58,077 nt of DNA from an uncultured Eubacteriales bacterium (GCA_949283695.1 CASDTX010000002.1:1-58077), one strand, 5' to 3'. Positions 26,258-35,768 are shown, counted from the stretch's first letter. Notes: generated by a model not told the origin, from the sequence alone. Numbers and translations: made by a program.

Positions 26258-28302
26258 GCAGAAAATGGGTCTATGGAAAACAGGACTGGAAGTCGTTTGA
26301 AAGAGGACAGGAGAACTGTTATCTGATGACAAACGGCCTGGGAGGGTTTTCATCCACAACGATGACAGGTTCCGCGGCAAGAAACGACCATGCATTTTTC
26401 ATGGCATGTACCAAAGCGCCGAATCACCGCTGCAACATGATTCACCGGCTTTGCGAGAAACTGGAATCCGGGGGGAAGGAATCCGTCCTTTCCTCCCAGG
26501 AGTTCGCGGACCACAGCCGGGAGGAAGGGTATCGTTATCTGGCAGCGTTTTCTTATGAAGATACGCCGGTGTGGAGATTCGTCTTAGACGGCGTGGAGAT
26601 TGAGAAAGAAGCGGCCTTAAAGCAGGGAGAGAATACAGCGGCGCTCTGTTACCGGATCCGGAACCGTTCCCGGAAGGATGTCCGGCTGAGCGTGACGCCG
26701 TTTTTCCAGTTCGTTCCCAAAGGGGAGGATCTGGAGCCGGACCGAACGTTCCTGCTCTGTGACGGGAAGGTTATAAGCGGAGATCTGTCGCTGTATTTCT
26801 GGACGGACGGAACTGTGGAACAGATCCCGGAGCAGTCGGAGACCTATTTTTATGCATATGACGCCTGCGACGGACGGCGGGAGAACGGGACCGCCAAGGC
26901 CTGCTGCCGGATCGTACAGGAAGTGAAGGCGGGGAGCTTCGCAGAGCTGTCGGTGGTGTTCAGCCTGGAGAAGAACTGTCTGCGGCAGATGCATCTGGCA
27001 GAAGAAGGAGAAGACGGCGTGAAGCGCGCAGGCTCGGAAGCCGGCGGCAATGCGGGTATCGGGGATGAGGCAGGCAGTGTGAACAGCTGCGCAGAACAGA
27101 TCATCCGGGAACTCAGGGAATACCGGAAGGAGCTGGCGGACAGGTCTGGGTTTGCGGATGAGAACGCGCGTTTCTTGGCCAAGAGTGCGGATCAGTTCAT
27201 TTCTGACCGGGCCTCTACCGGCGGGAAGACCATCCTGGCAGGATATCCGTTCTTCGAAGACTGGGGGCGGGACACAATGATCGCCCTGCCGGGAGTGTGT
27301 ATCTCTACCGGCAGATACAAAGAGGCAGAATCCATTCTCCGGACCTTTGCCCAATATGAGAAGAACGGACTGATGCCCAATTTGTTCCCGGAAGGAACCA
27401 GCGAGCCCATGTATAACACAGTGGACGCGGCGCTGCTCTTTATCAACTGTGTCTGGCTCTACTACGAGGCGGCCGGATGCAGGGAATTCGTGAGCGAGAT
27501 GCTGCCGGTCATGGAGCGGATCGTCACAGCCTACCGGGAAGGAACCGACTACAACATTCACATGGACGCGGACGGACTGATCGCGGCCGGATCCGGCCTG
27601 GATCAGGTGACCTGGATGGATGTCCGGGTGGGGGAGATCCTGCCGACCCCGCGTCACGGGAAACCAGTGGAAATCAATGCGTACTGGTACAACGCGCTTA
27701 AGATCATGGGAGAATGCAGCTGCCTGCTGGGGCTTGACGGTTCAGCATATGAACGTCTGGCCGAGCAGGTGAAGGCGTCTTTCCTGAACCAGTTCTGGCG
27801 GGAGGACGCCCGCTGTCTGAAGGATGTGATCTCCGGAAGCGCAGCAGATGATCAGATCCGCTGCAATCAGATCTGGGCGGTGTCCATGCCCTTCACTATG
27901 CTGGACGCAGAGAAAGAACGCCAGGTAGTGGATACGGTATTTGAGAAGCTGTACACGCCTTACGGTCTGCGGACACTGGAAGAAGCGGATCCCCAGTTTC
28001 AGCCGTACTACGGAGGGGAGGTCCTGAAACGGGATCTGGCCTACCATCAGGGAACGGTATGGGCTTATCCGCTGGGCGCGTATTATCTGGCCTGCCTGAA
28101 AGTGCGGGGGTACAGCGAGGAGGCCAAGGCATACGTGAAAGCACAGCTGGAAGTGCTGGAGAGCGCGCTCCGGGAAGGGTGTATCGGACAGCTCCCGGAG
28201 ATCTATGACGGAGAGAATCCAGTGTCGTCGAAGGGGTGCTTTGCCCAGGCGTGGAGTGTGGGCGAGCTGATCCGTGTCTATGAGAAACTGGAACAAGAAT
28301 AG
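26254..28302 (+). CDS. Glycogen debranching enzyme (amylo-alpha-1,6-glucosidase)
   Basis: A 682-residue protein. The N-terminal domain (about 10-270; CYLMTNGLGGFSSTTMTGSA) is the GDE_N sandwich, and the C-terminal (alpha/alpha) barrel contains GYPFFEDWGRDTMIALPG, EGTSEPMYNTVDAALLF and YHQGTVWAYPLG, typical of amylo-alpha-1,6-glucosidases (GH133). It removes single glucose branches in the cytoplasm. The start at 26254 overlaps the pullulanase stop and has GGAGGA upstream; an in-frame ATG at 26236 is less likely. Around 250-290 an Ala/Gly/Glu-rich insertion separates the domains. Working with pullulanase, it may handle different branch lengths. Confidence 0.9.
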   Translation: MSRKWVYGKQDWKSFERGQENCYLMTNGLGGFSSTTMTGSAARNDHAFFMACTKAPNHRCNMIHRLCEKLESGGKESVLSSQEFADHSREEGYRYLAAFSYEDTPVWRFVLDGVEIEKEAALKQGENTAALCYRIRNRSRKDVRLSVTPFFQFVPKGEDLEPDRTFLLCDGKVISGDLSLYFWTDGTVEQIPEQSETYFYAYDACDGRRENGTAKACCRIVQEVKAGSFAELSVVFSLEKNCLRQMHLAEEGEDGVKRAGSEAGGNAGIGDEAGSVNSCAEQIIRELREYRKELADRSGFADENARFLAKSADQFISDRASTGGKTILAGYPFFEDWGRDTMIALPGVCISTGRYKEAESILRTFAQYEKNGLMPNLFPEGTSEPMYNTVDAALLFINCVWLYYEAAGCREFVSEMLPVMERIVTAYREGTDYNIHMDADGLIAAGSGLDQVTWMDVRVGEILPTPRHGKPVEINAYWYNALKIMGECSCLLGLDGSAYERLAEQVKASFLNQFWREDARCLKDVISGSAADDQIRCNQIWAVSMPFTMLDAEKERQVVDTVFEKLYTPYGLRTLEEADPQFQPYYGGEVLKRDLAYHQGTVWAYPLGAYYLACLKVRGYSEEAKAYVKAQLEVLESALREGCIGQLPEIYDGENPVSSKGCFAQAWSVGELIRVYEKLEQE

Positions 28303-28311
28303 ACTGCGCTT

Positions 28312-28351
28312 GACAGCCAGACAGCCAGACAGCCGGACAGCCAGACAGCCG
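28312..28351 (+). repeat. Five tandem copies of an 8-bp unit GACAGCC(A/G)
   Basis: Five uninterrupted octamers at 28312, 28320, 28328, 28336 and 28344 begin 9 nt after the debranching gene stop. They lie upstream of the neopullulanase gene and beside a GC-rich hairpin. Copy number is likely to vary between strains. Confidence 0.85.
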
Positions 28352-28359
28352 ACGCAGCA

Positions 28360-28379
28360 GCGCTGCGGTTTCGCAGCGC
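28360..28379 (+). other. GC-rich hairpin before the neopullulanase gene
   Basis: GCGCTGCG (28360-28367) pairs perfectly with CGCAGCGC (28372-28379) over the tetraloop GTTT. No T-tract follows, so it may be an mRNA stability element. Confidence 0.55.
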
Positions 28380-28427
28380 GGCAGACAGAAGAAACCAGAG
28401 AAATGAACAGAAGACAGGAGGACTGGC

Positions 28428-30179
28428 ATGGATTTTACAGGGGTATATCACAAGACATCCGAGCAGCTGAGCTATGCGCTCGATGAGAACAGGCTGATTA
28501 TTAATTTGAAGACCGGTTATGATGTAAAGCAGGTGTTCCTGATCTACGGAGATCCTTATGAAGCCGGGATTCTGGGCGGAAATGAGAAGTGGACCGGGGA
28601 GCGGTCGGAGATTGTCTATAAGAAACGGCTGCGCCATCAGCTCTGGTGGACTACCACGGTGGTGCCGCCTTATAAGAGGTGTAAATATTATTTTGAACTG
28701 CATACCGAAGAGGAGACCTGGTATTACTTCGAGGACGGATTCTTGACGGAAGAACAGGTCAACATGCCGGGAAGGCTCCTGCAGTATTTTATTGTGCCGT
28801 GGATGAATCCGGCAGATGTCAACCGTACGCCCGGATGGGTCAATGACACGGTGTGGTATCAGATCTTTCCGGACCGGTTCTGCAACGGTACGCCGGAGAA
28901 GAAGGATCCGGACGTTCTGCCCTGGCAGACTGGCCCGGTGACAAACATGGAACGGTACGGGGGCAACCTGGAAGGGGTACGCAGGAAGCTGCCTTATCTT
29001 CAGGAACTTGGGATTACAGGGATCTATTTCAATCCCCTTATGGAAGCCGAGACGAACCATAAATATGATACCACGGATTATACAAAGATTGATCCGGCGT
29101 TCGGGGACGGGCAGATCATGGCACAGCTTGTCTCAGAGGCACATGACCGGGCGATCCGGGTGATTGTGGACGCGGTGTTCAACCACTGCGGGCGGAAGTT
29201 CGGGCCCTGGCTGGACGTGCTGAAGAAGGGGCGGGAGTCCCGGTACGCAGAGTGGTTCATGATACAGGACTGGTCGGACATCCGGAAGCATGAGAACACA
29301 AGGGACGGCAGGTTTTACTCGTTTGCCTTCGCGGACTGGATGCCGAAGCTGAATACGAACAATGAAGAAGTGATTGACTATTTCTGCGGTGTGTGCGCGG
29401 ACTGGATCCGGAAATACGATATCGACGGGATCCGCTTTGATGTGGGAAATGAGGTGTCGCATTATTTCCTGAAGCGGATCCGGCAGTATTTAAAGGCGAT
29501 CAAACCGGACCTCTATCTCCTGGGCGAGATCTGGCATGACGCCAGCCAGTGGCTCGCAGGCGATGAATATGATTCGGTCATGAACTATCCGCTGATGAGC
29601 GGCATCCATGATTTCTTTCTTGATAATTCCATGGGGAAAGAAGAGTTTGAGTTCATGGTTAATCGCTGTTATACGATGTACATGCAGCAAAATAATAATG
29701 TTCTGTTCAATCTGCTGGACTCCCATGACACAGAACGGCTGATGAACCGATTTCACGATCTGGATATGTTCTATCAGCAGCTGGCGATTCTGTTCACGCT
29801 TCCCGGAAGTCCCTGCATCTACTACGGGACGGAAATTGCCATGGAAGGCGGCTTTGATCCGGACTGCCGCAGGTGCATGCCCTGGGATGAGATCGGGACA
29901 GAAGAGAATCAGGAGCGGATCTCGCAGATGAAAGCCCTGATCCGTCTGAGGAAGACAGAGGAAGCCTGCCGGAGTCCCCATTTCCATTTCCCGAACCGGT
30001 ACGAGAACAGACGGTGCGTTGAATATATCAAGATCGACAGCCAGGACCGGAGGATCCAGGTGGTGCTGAACTGCTCCCCGGAGGCACTCTCTGTGGGAGA
30101 AGGCGGTGAGGTGCTGTTCGCGCGGCAGTTCGCCGACGGCGTACTGAAGCCGAAAGGCACTCTGGTGAGGAGACTTTAG
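28428..30179 (+). CDS. GH13 neopullulanase/cyclomaltodextrinase-type alpha-glycosidase
   Basis: A 583-residue cytoplasmic GH13 enzyme. An N-terminal sandwich (about 1-125) precedes the barrel opening VNDTVWYQIFPDRFCNG, the start usual for neopullulanase, maltogenic amylase and cyclomaltodextrinase (GH13_20). The catalytic triad is D338 (GIRFDVGN), E367 (LGEIWH) and D434 (LDSHDTER). It likely hydrolyses linear or cyclic maltodextrins, possibly with transglycosylation. GGAGG stands 6 nt before the ATG. It belongs to the maltodextrin locus, after the repeat-bearing gap. Confidence 0.9.
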   Translation: MDFTGVYHKTSEQLSYALDENRLIINLKTGYDVKQVFLIYGDPYEAGILGGNEKWTGERSEIVYKKRLRHQLWWTTTVVPPYKRCKYYFELHTEEETWYYFEDGFLTEEQVNMPGRLLQYFIVPWMNPADVNRTPGWVNDTVWYQIFPDRFCNGTPEKKDPDVLPWQTGPVTNMERYGGNLEGVRRKLPYLQELGITGIYFNPLMEAETNHKYDTTDYTKIDPAFGDGQIMAQLVSEAHDRAIRVIVDAVFNHCGRKFGPWLDVLKKGRESRYAEWFMIQDWSDIRKHENTRDGRFYSFAFADWMPKLNTNNEEVIDYFCGVCADWIRKYDIDGIRFDVGNEVSHYFLKRIRQYLKAIKPDLYLLGEIWHDASQWLAGDEYDSVMNYPLMSGIHDFFLDNSMGKEEFEFMVNRCYTMYMQQNNNVLFNLLDSHDTERLMNRFHDLDMFYQQLAILFTLPGSPCIYYGTEIAMEGGFDPDCRRCMPWDEIGTEENQERISQMKALIRLRKTEEACRSPHFHFPNRYENRRCVEYIKIDSQDRRIQVVLNCSPEALSVGEGGEVLFARQFADGVLKPKGTLVRRL

Positions 30180-30238
30180 AGGCGCGGCTTTGGATGAGAG
30201 GGACCGCGGCTGACAGGAAAGAAGAGAGGTGTTTCAAT

Positions 30239-31879
30239 ATGGCAGAGAAAGACATGACAGGAAAGAAATGGTGGAAGAACGCAGTGGTGTATCAGATCTA
30301 CCCGAAGAGTTTCCAGGATTCGGACGGAGACGGCGTGGGCGATATCCGGGGGATGATCAGCAGGCTGGACTATCTGCAGGAGCTGGGGATCGACGCGGTG
30401 TGGATCTCGCCCATGTACTGCTCTCCGCAGAAAGACAACGGCTACGATATCGCAGATTATCGTGAGATTGACCCCATGTTCGGAACACTTGCGGATATGG
30501 ATGAGCTGATCGCTGAGGCAGGGAAGCGCGGCATCCGCATTATCATGGATCTGGTGCTGAATCATACCTCAAACGAACACAAGTGGTTCCTGGAAGCGAA
30601 AAAGAGCAAAGACAATCCGTACCATGACTATTATGTCTGGAAAGACGGCGTGGAAGGCGTGTATCCAAACGATATGAAGGCGACGTTCGGCGGGCCGGCC
30701 TGGGAATGGGTGCCGGAGCTGCAGCAGTATTATTTCCATCAGTTTGCTGTGGAACAGCCGGATCTGAACTGGGAGAATCCGGACGTGCGGCAGGAGATCT
30801 ATGATATGATCCGCTGGTGGATGGACAGGGGCGCAGGCGGGTTCCGCCTGGATGTGATCGACCAGATCGCGAAAGAGCCGGATCTTGGGATTACAAGCAA
30901 TGGCCCGAGGCTGCATGAATTCCTCCGGGAACTGAGCCGTGAGACGTTCCAGCGGGGAGACCTGATTACCGTCGGCGAAGCGTGGGGCGCGACGCCGGAG
31001 AATGCGAAGCTCTACAGCAATCCGGACGGCAGTGAGTTCTCAATGGTATTCCAGTTCGAACATATGGTGCTGGATCAGCAGGAAGGAAAAGAAAAGTGGG
31101 ATCTGGCCCCGCTTCCGTTTATAAAGCTGAAGAAATGCCTTGCGAAATGGCAGGAGGCGCTTCATGAGACCGGATGGAACAGCCTGTTCTGGGATAACCA
31201 CGACCTGCCGCGTATCGTGTCGCGCTGGGGAGACGACGGCAGATACCGCACAGAATCGGCAAAAATGCTCGCGGCAGTGCTCCACGGCATGCAGGGAACC
31301 CCCTATATTTACCAGGGGGAGGAACTGGGCATGACGAACGTGAAATTTACCGACATCAGCAGTTACAGAGATATAGAAACCTTGAACATGTATGAGGAGC
31401 GGATACAGGAGGGATACGAGAAGGACGGCGTGATGCGGTCCATCTATGCCAAGAGCCGCGACAATGCCCGGACGCCGATGCAGTGGAACGCAGAAGAACA
31501 CGCCGGATTTACGGCGGGGAAACCATGGATCGAAGTGAATCCCAACTATACAGAGATCAACGCAGAAGCTGAGAGAAAAGACCCAGATTCCGTATGGCAT
31601 TTCTATCAGAAACTGATCCGGCTGCGCAAAGAAAATCCGGTATTGGCAGACGGCGCGTTCAATCTCCTCCTTCCCGAGGATGAACAGATCTTCGCCTATA
31701 CACGGACAGATCAAGAAACACAGATGCTGGTATGCGCAAACTTCACAGGAGAACCGGCGTCCTGCCCGGTGCTGACAGAATGGCAGGATGCAGAGATCCT
31801 GATTCATAATTATACCGGAGAACCGACGGAAGAAATGAAGCCATATGAGGCAGTGATTGCAGTAAGAAAAAGAGGATAA
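30239..31879 (+). CDS. Oligo-1,6-glucosidase / alpha-glucosidase (GH13_31)
   Basis: A 546-residue cytoplasmic GH13 enzyme. WWKNAVVYQIYPKSFQDSDG is the classic start of oligo-1,6-glucosidases and dextran glucosidases. The triad is D205 (GFRLDVID), E247 (VGEAWG) and D322 (WDNHDLPR). QPDLNWENP and valine after the nucleophile are associated with alpha-1,6 specificity. It should release glucose from isomaltose-type or short maltodextrins. I place the start at 30239, with GAGAGG upstream; the frame is open 15 codons further up. It ends the locus, and palindrome copy 3 follows. Confidence 0.92.
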   Translation: MAEKDMTGKKWWKNAVVYQIYPKSFQDSDGDGVGDIRGMISRLDYLQELGIDAVWISPMYCSPQKDNGYDIADYREIDPMFGTLADMDELIAEAGKRGIRIIMDLVLNHTSNEHKWFLEAKKSKDNPYHDYYVWKDGVEGVYPNDMKATFGGPAWEWVPELQQYYFHQFAVEQPDLNWENPDVRQEIYDMIRWWMDRGAGGFRLDVIDQIAKEPDLGITSNGPRLHEFLRELSRETFQRGDLITVGEAWGATPENAKLYSNPDGSEFSMVFQFEHMVLDQQEGKEKWDLAPLPFIKLKKCLAKWQEALHETGWNSLFWDNHDLPRIVSRWGDDGRYRTESAKMLAAVLHGMQGTPYIYQGEELGMTNVKFTDISSYRDIETLNMYEERIQEGYEKDGVMRSIYAKSRDNARTPMQWNAEEHAGFTAGKPWIEVNPNYTEINAEAERKDPDSVWHFYQKLIRLRKENPVLADGAFNLLLPEDEQIFAYTRTDQETQMLVCANFTGEPASCPVLTEWQDAEILIHNYTGEPTEEMKPYEAVIAVRKRG

Positions 31880-31891
31880 ATGGGAGAATTG

Positions 31892-31961
31892 TGTGACCAA
31901 ACTGTGAACGGGGTCAGGCACTTTTGCAAAAGTGCCTGACCCCGTTCACAGTCTGGTCACA
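31892..31961. repeat. Long palindrome copy 3 (35-bp arms, one mismatch)
   Basis: Inverted repeat of 70 nt, centred between 31926 and 31927, with a single mismatch (31900/31953). The upper stem reads GGGGT paired with ACCCC, a third compensated version. It starts 12 nt after the stop of the glucosidase gene, between two genes on the same strand, and has the shared right flank CAGATCT. Confidence 0.85.
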
Positions 31962-32050
31962 GATCTTAAGGAATTCTTTATAAAATAAATAGTGAAAAAG
32001 TCTCTCTGAACAGTTAGAATAGAGATAGAATGCGAGAAAAGGAGGAGGCC

Positions 32051-32776
32051 GTGAAGAGTGTAATCAGTGTTAAGAATCTGTATAAGCTCTACCGTGTCGG
32101 TGATTCTGTTGTTCATGCGCTGGACGGTGTGAGTTTTGAGATTTATGAAGGGGAATTCTGTGCCATTGTCGGCACGTCTGGCTCCGGCAAGTCTACGCTG
32201 CTGAATATGCTGGCGGGGCTGGAGAAGCCGACCCGGGGCGAGATCGTGATCGCAGGCAGTCATATTGAGACGATGAAGGAAGATGAGCTGGTGAGATTCC
32301 GCAGGGAGAATGTGGGATTTATCTTCCAGTCGTTCCATCTGATCGGGACCATGAATGCCCTGGAAAATGTGGCTATGCCGCTGATGTTCAAGGGAGAACC
32401 CCGCAGGACGAGGATGAAGAAGGCGGATCAGATGCTGAATCTGGTGAATCTGAAGAAGCATAAGAAGCATCTTCCCAACCAGATGTCGGGCGGACAGCAG
32501 CAGAGAGTGGGCGTGGCCCGGGCTCTGGTGGCAGACCCGCAGATTGTGTTTGCCGATGAGCCTACAGGAAATCTTGATTCTCATACATCGGAAGATGTGA
32601 TGAGACTTATGCAGAGAATTGTAAGAGAGCAGAACCGGACGCTCGTGATGGTAACACATGACAACCATCTTGCAGAGTTTGCGGACAGAGTGTTCCATAT
32701 TTCGGACGGCAGAATTGTCCGGATCGAAGAAAACAAAAATGAATCCGAGGGAGGAAAAGCACATGAAACTGCTTAA
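32051..32776 (+). CDS. ABC transporter ATP-binding protein (MacB/LolD type)
   Basis: A 241-residue ATPase of the mechanotransmission family that pairs with FtsX-like permeases. Walker A is GTSGSGKST, the Q-loop [14 protein letters not shown], the signature MSGGQQQR and Walker [16 protein letters not shown] choose the GTG at 32051 (AGGAGGAGG 5 nt upstream) over an ATG at 32030, which lies close to the likely transcription start. It overlaps the next gene by 14 nt, and the third gene encodes the permease, forming a compact three-gene operon. Confidence 0.9.
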   Translation: MKSVISVKNLYKLYRVGDSVVHALDGVSFEIYEGEFCAIVGTSGSGKSTLLNMLAGLEKPTRGEIVIAGSHIETMKEDELVRFRRENVGFIFQSFHLIGTMNALENVAMPLMFKGEPRRTRMKKADQMLNLVNLKKHKKHLPNQMSGGQQQRVGVARALVADPQIVFADEPTGNLDSHTSEDVMRLMQRIVREQNRTLVMVTHDNHLAEFADRVFHISDGRIVRIEENKNESEGGKAHETA

Positions 32777-34337
32777 GAAGACAGGTGCGTTACTGATCTG
32801 CGCCGTATTTATCTTCTCCATGCTGATACCGCTGGGGACGAGAGCACAGGAGGAAACACAGACTGAGAAAACAGAGCAAACAGATGAGGCGGCAGTGCTG
32901 CAGCAGATTACCTTAAGCGTGGGGGACGGACAGGATACTCCGGTGTTTAAAGCAGGAGAGAAGACCGTACTTACCATCAACGTGGCAAACAAGGGAAATA
33001 AGGACGCGCAGAATGTGCGGATCTCCCCGGTTGTGGAGAGTACCGATAAATGGCCCTTCGAGATGGATAAGCTCAATTATGAGCTGGAGCTTGGGACGAT
33101 CGGTGCCGGCGAGCAGGCGGCCGCTGTATGGGGCAGTGACAAAGCTCCTCTCACGGTAAGCGCGGACGTTACCGGCAAGTCTTATCAGCTGATCTTTAAG
33201 ATCACATACGATGACGGCGAGAAGGCCTATGAGACAGAGAAGTATGTGTTCGTTAAGACAACGGCGGCAGAGAAACCGGCGGACGACGGGAAAACCGAAG
33301 AACCTCAGAACCCCGGCGGCACTGACGGAAGCGGAGGATCCGGCGGCGGATCCGATCTGTCCGGCGGCGGAGTCTACAACGGAGACATCACTGCGTCCGG
33401 CGGAAGCAGCGGGAACGGATCTGTTCCCCGTGTGATTGTGACCGGATTTGACACACAGCCCGGAGAAGTTAAGGCGGGAACCAACTTTAAACTCATCGTG
33501 CATCTGAAGAATACATCCAGGCAGACAGCTGTGACCAATATGCTGTTCGACTTCCAGGCTCCGGCGGCAGGGACAGACGCGGCGGCAGAAGCGCCGGCTT
33601 TCCTCCCGGTATCCGGCTCCAGTTCTGTTTACCTGGAGAACATCCCGGCATCCGGCACAAAGGACATTTCCATCGACCTCAATGCCAGAGCAGACCTGGT
33701 GCAGAAGCCTTACAGCATCTCGATGAGTATGAAATATGAGGATCAGGATGCTGTGCAGTATGACGGACAATCCAGTCTTGCGATCCCGGTGAAGCAGGAG
33801 GCGAGATTTGAGTTCAGTGAGATTCAGATCAGCCCGGAGACAGTAGCGGTAGGCGAAGAGGCTAATATTTCATGCAGTCTGTATAACCTGGGACGTGTGA
33901 AAATGTACAATGTAAAGGTACGTTTTGAAAGTGACGCGATTCAGGGCCAGGAGCAGTTCATCGGAAACCTGGAATCCGGAGCATCCGGAATGATCGACGG
34001 CATTGTAACGGCTGTGGCAGAGTCCTACGATGACTCGAACTGCAAAATGGTACTTACATATGAAGATGATGCCGGAAATGAAACAACGGTAGAACAGCCC
34101 TTCACGATGATGGTGACAGCTATGCAAGAAATGACCGGCATGGAAATGATGGGAGAGATCCCGGAGGAAACAGGCGGCGGTTCTATGACAGGAATCATTG
34201 GGGCAGTCGCTGCGGCGGTCGTGATCATCATAATCGCTGTCGTTGTCGCTGTAAAACACAGGAAAAAGAAGAAAACGGCAGCAGAAGAGGAGGAATTGAT
34301 GGATGAGGTGGAGCGATTTACTGAGGATGAGCGTTAG
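32763..34337 (+). CDS. Secreted, membrane-anchored CARDB-like protein of the ABC operon
   Basis: A 524-residue exported protein. Signal peptide about 1-27 (LLICAVFIFSMLIPLGTRAQ), then two or more Ig/CARDB-like sandwiches (about 40-160 and 230-460; FKAGEKTVLTINVANKGNKDAQNV and VKAGTNFKLIVHLKNTS), separated by a flexible Gly/Ser-rich linker (about 185-220). One C-terminal helix (about 480-500) and a charged cytoplasmic tail close it. Such COG1361-like proteins occur between MacB-type ATPase and permease genes in Firmicutes and may take the place of the MacA adaptor; the exact role is unknown. The ATG 32763 has GGAGG nearby. It overlaps both neighbours. Confidence 0.8.
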   Translation: MKLLKKTGALLICAVFIFSMLIPLGTRAQEETQTEKTEQTDEAAVLQQITLSVGDGQDTPVFKAGEKTVLTINVANKGNKDAQNVRISPVVESTDKWPFEMDKLNYELELGTIGAGEQAAAVWGSDKAPLTVSADVTGKSYQLIFKITYDDGEKAYETEKYVFVKTTAAEKPADDGKTEEPQNPGGTDGSGGSGGGSDLSGGGVYNGDITASGGSSGNGSVPRVIVTGFDTQPGEVKAGTNFKLIVHLKNTSRQTAVTNMLFDFQAPAAGTDAAAEAPAFLPVSGSSSVYLENIPASGTKDISIDLNARADLVQKPYSISMSMKYEDQDAVQYDGQSSLAIPVKQEARFEFSEIQISPETVAVGEEANISCSLYNLGRVKMYNVKVRFESDAIQGQEQFIGNLESGASGMIDGIVTAVAESYDDSNCKMVLTYEDDAGNETTVEQPFTMMVTAMQEMTGMEMMGEIPEETGGGSMTGIIGAVAAAVVIIIIAVVVAVKHRKKKKTAAEEEELMDEVERFTEDER

Positions 34338-35712
34338 CAGCCTCAAAAGACGGAAGCTCCGTACGTTCCTGACCGTACTAGGCGTGGTGATCGGAACCGC
34401 ATCCATTGTAGTTATGATTTCCCTGGGTCTGGGCCTTCAGCAGTCCATGTATGAGGAAGTAGAGCAGAACGGAGGCACGACCAGCCTCACGGTCACCGGG
34501 ATGTCCGGATATGGGTCTGTCTATATCGGAATGTACGGCATGGACGAGGAAGCTTCTGAGAAGTATATTACAGACGACACGATCGAGGAACTGAGATCTC
34601 TGGAATATGTAGAGAGCGCGGAACCTGTGATCAATGTTCAGGGGCTGGGCCTGAAGGGAAATTATGAAGGATATCTGGACATCTACGGCATGACTCCGGA
34701 AGCCCTGCAGGATATGAATCTTAAACTGGAAGAGGGCGGACGCCTTCCGGATCCGGACAGCCCGGAGCTGGAACTGGTCTACGGCAACGCCATGATTATG
34801 AACTTCTATGATAAGAACTCCGGGATGGGCTACTGGGACGGAGAGATGCCCGATATTGATCTGAAGACAGATAAGATCTTCCTGATCCTGGATCAGGACA
34901 CCTACTATCAGTCCAAGTACACGGATGTCATGAGCGGTTATGATGCGGGAGACGGCAGCGGAAGTACGTCGGGTCCGAAGATTGCGAAGAAATATGTGGT
35001 GCAGGCAAGCGGGGTGATCGCGGGCGGACCGGAGACATATAATGCGAACTCATACAGTGTGTTCTGCGATATTACCCGGCTGAAAGAATACCTTCAGAAG
35101 GAGTTCCGGGGCAGGGCCATACCTGGCCAGCCTACCACACAGAGCGGAAAGCCTTACAGCAAGTTCGTCTATTCTTCCGCGAAGCTTCGGGCGGATGATA
35201 TGAATCATGTGGAAGAACTGGCGAATACCATCCGCAGTATGGGATACAATGTATCCTCGAATATCGAATACATCAATGCGATGAAATCACAGTTTGCCAT
35301 GGTGCAGGCTGTGCTGGGAGGAATCGGTGCCGTGTCCCTGCTCGTCGCGGCCATCGGCATTGCCAATACGATGCTGATGTCCATCTATGAGAGGACGAAA
35401 GAGATCGGCGTTATGAAGGTGATCGGGTGCAGCCTGAGAAATATCGGCGAGATGTTCCTGCTGGAAGCGGGATTCATCGGACTGGCGGGCGGCCTGATCG
35501 GGAATCTCTTAAGCTTCCTGATGTCAGCGGGCATCAATGCGGTCGTCTCCGGGAGCGGCATGGTATCGGGCACAGGAAATATCTCCTACATCCCCATCTG
35601 GCTGGTGCTTCTGTCAATGGGATTCGCGGTGCTCGTGGGAATGACTGCAGGATTCTTCCCGGCGGTGAGAGCCATGAAGCTGAGTCCGCTGGCGGCCATC
35701 CGGAGTGAATAG
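34303..35712 (+). CDS. ABC transporter permease, MacB/FtsX type
   Basis: A 469-residue permease with four helices: one near the N-terminus (FLTVLGVVIGTASIVVMISLG), a large extracellular MacB-PCD domain (about 50-315), and three C-terminal helices in the FtsX domain (about 335-465; GGIGAVSLLVAAIGIANTMLMSIYERTKEIGVMKVIG). It overlaps the preceding gene by 35 nt, so translation is coupled. Together the three products should form a MacB-type exporter or envelope-signalling complex; substrate unknown. The gene ends 56 nt before the thrS promoter. Confidence 0.9.
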   Translation: MRWSDLLRMSVSSLKRRKLRTFLTVLGVVIGTASIVVMISLGLGLQQSMYEEVEQNGGTTSLTVTGMSGYGSVYIGMYGMDEEASEKYITDDTIEELRSLEYVESAEPVINVQGLGLKGNYEGYLDIYGMTPEALQDMNLKLEEGGRLPDPDSPELELVYGNAMIMNFYDKNSGMGYWDGEMPDIDLKTDKIFLILDQDTYYQSKYTDVMSGYDAGDGSGSTSGPKIAKKYVVQASGVIAGGPETYNANSYSVFCDITRLKEYLQKEFRGRAIPGQPTTQSGKPYSKFVYSSAKLRADDMNHVEELANTIRSMGYNVSSNIEYINAMKSQFAMVQAVLGGIGAVSLLVAAIGIANTMLMSIYERTKEIGVMKVIGCSLRNIGEMFLLEAGFIGLAGGLIGNLLSFLMSAGINAVVSGSGMVSGTGNISYIPIWLVLLSMGFAVLVGMTAGFFPAVRAMKLSPLAAIRSE

Positions 35713-35736
35713 CGGCAGTGCTGCTGTTCACGGAGC

Positions 35737-35766
35737 GCCATTCGCTTTTTTGCCATTCGCTTTTTT
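35737..35766 (+). repeat. 15-bp tandem duplication upstream of the thrS promoter
   Basis: GCCATTCGCTTTTTT is present twice in a row (35737-35751, 35752-35766), ending 2 nt before the -35 box. It contains the GCCATTCG word also found in the dispersed 56-bp repeat. Confidence 0.7.
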
Positions 35767-35768
35767 CC

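Noticed and set aside
2203-31961. The three palindromes as a CRISPR array or as ordinary terminators only
   Set aside because: They are kilobases apart without spacers, so not CRISPR. Shared flanks and core make independent terminators an incomplete explanation, though a terminator effect is possible.
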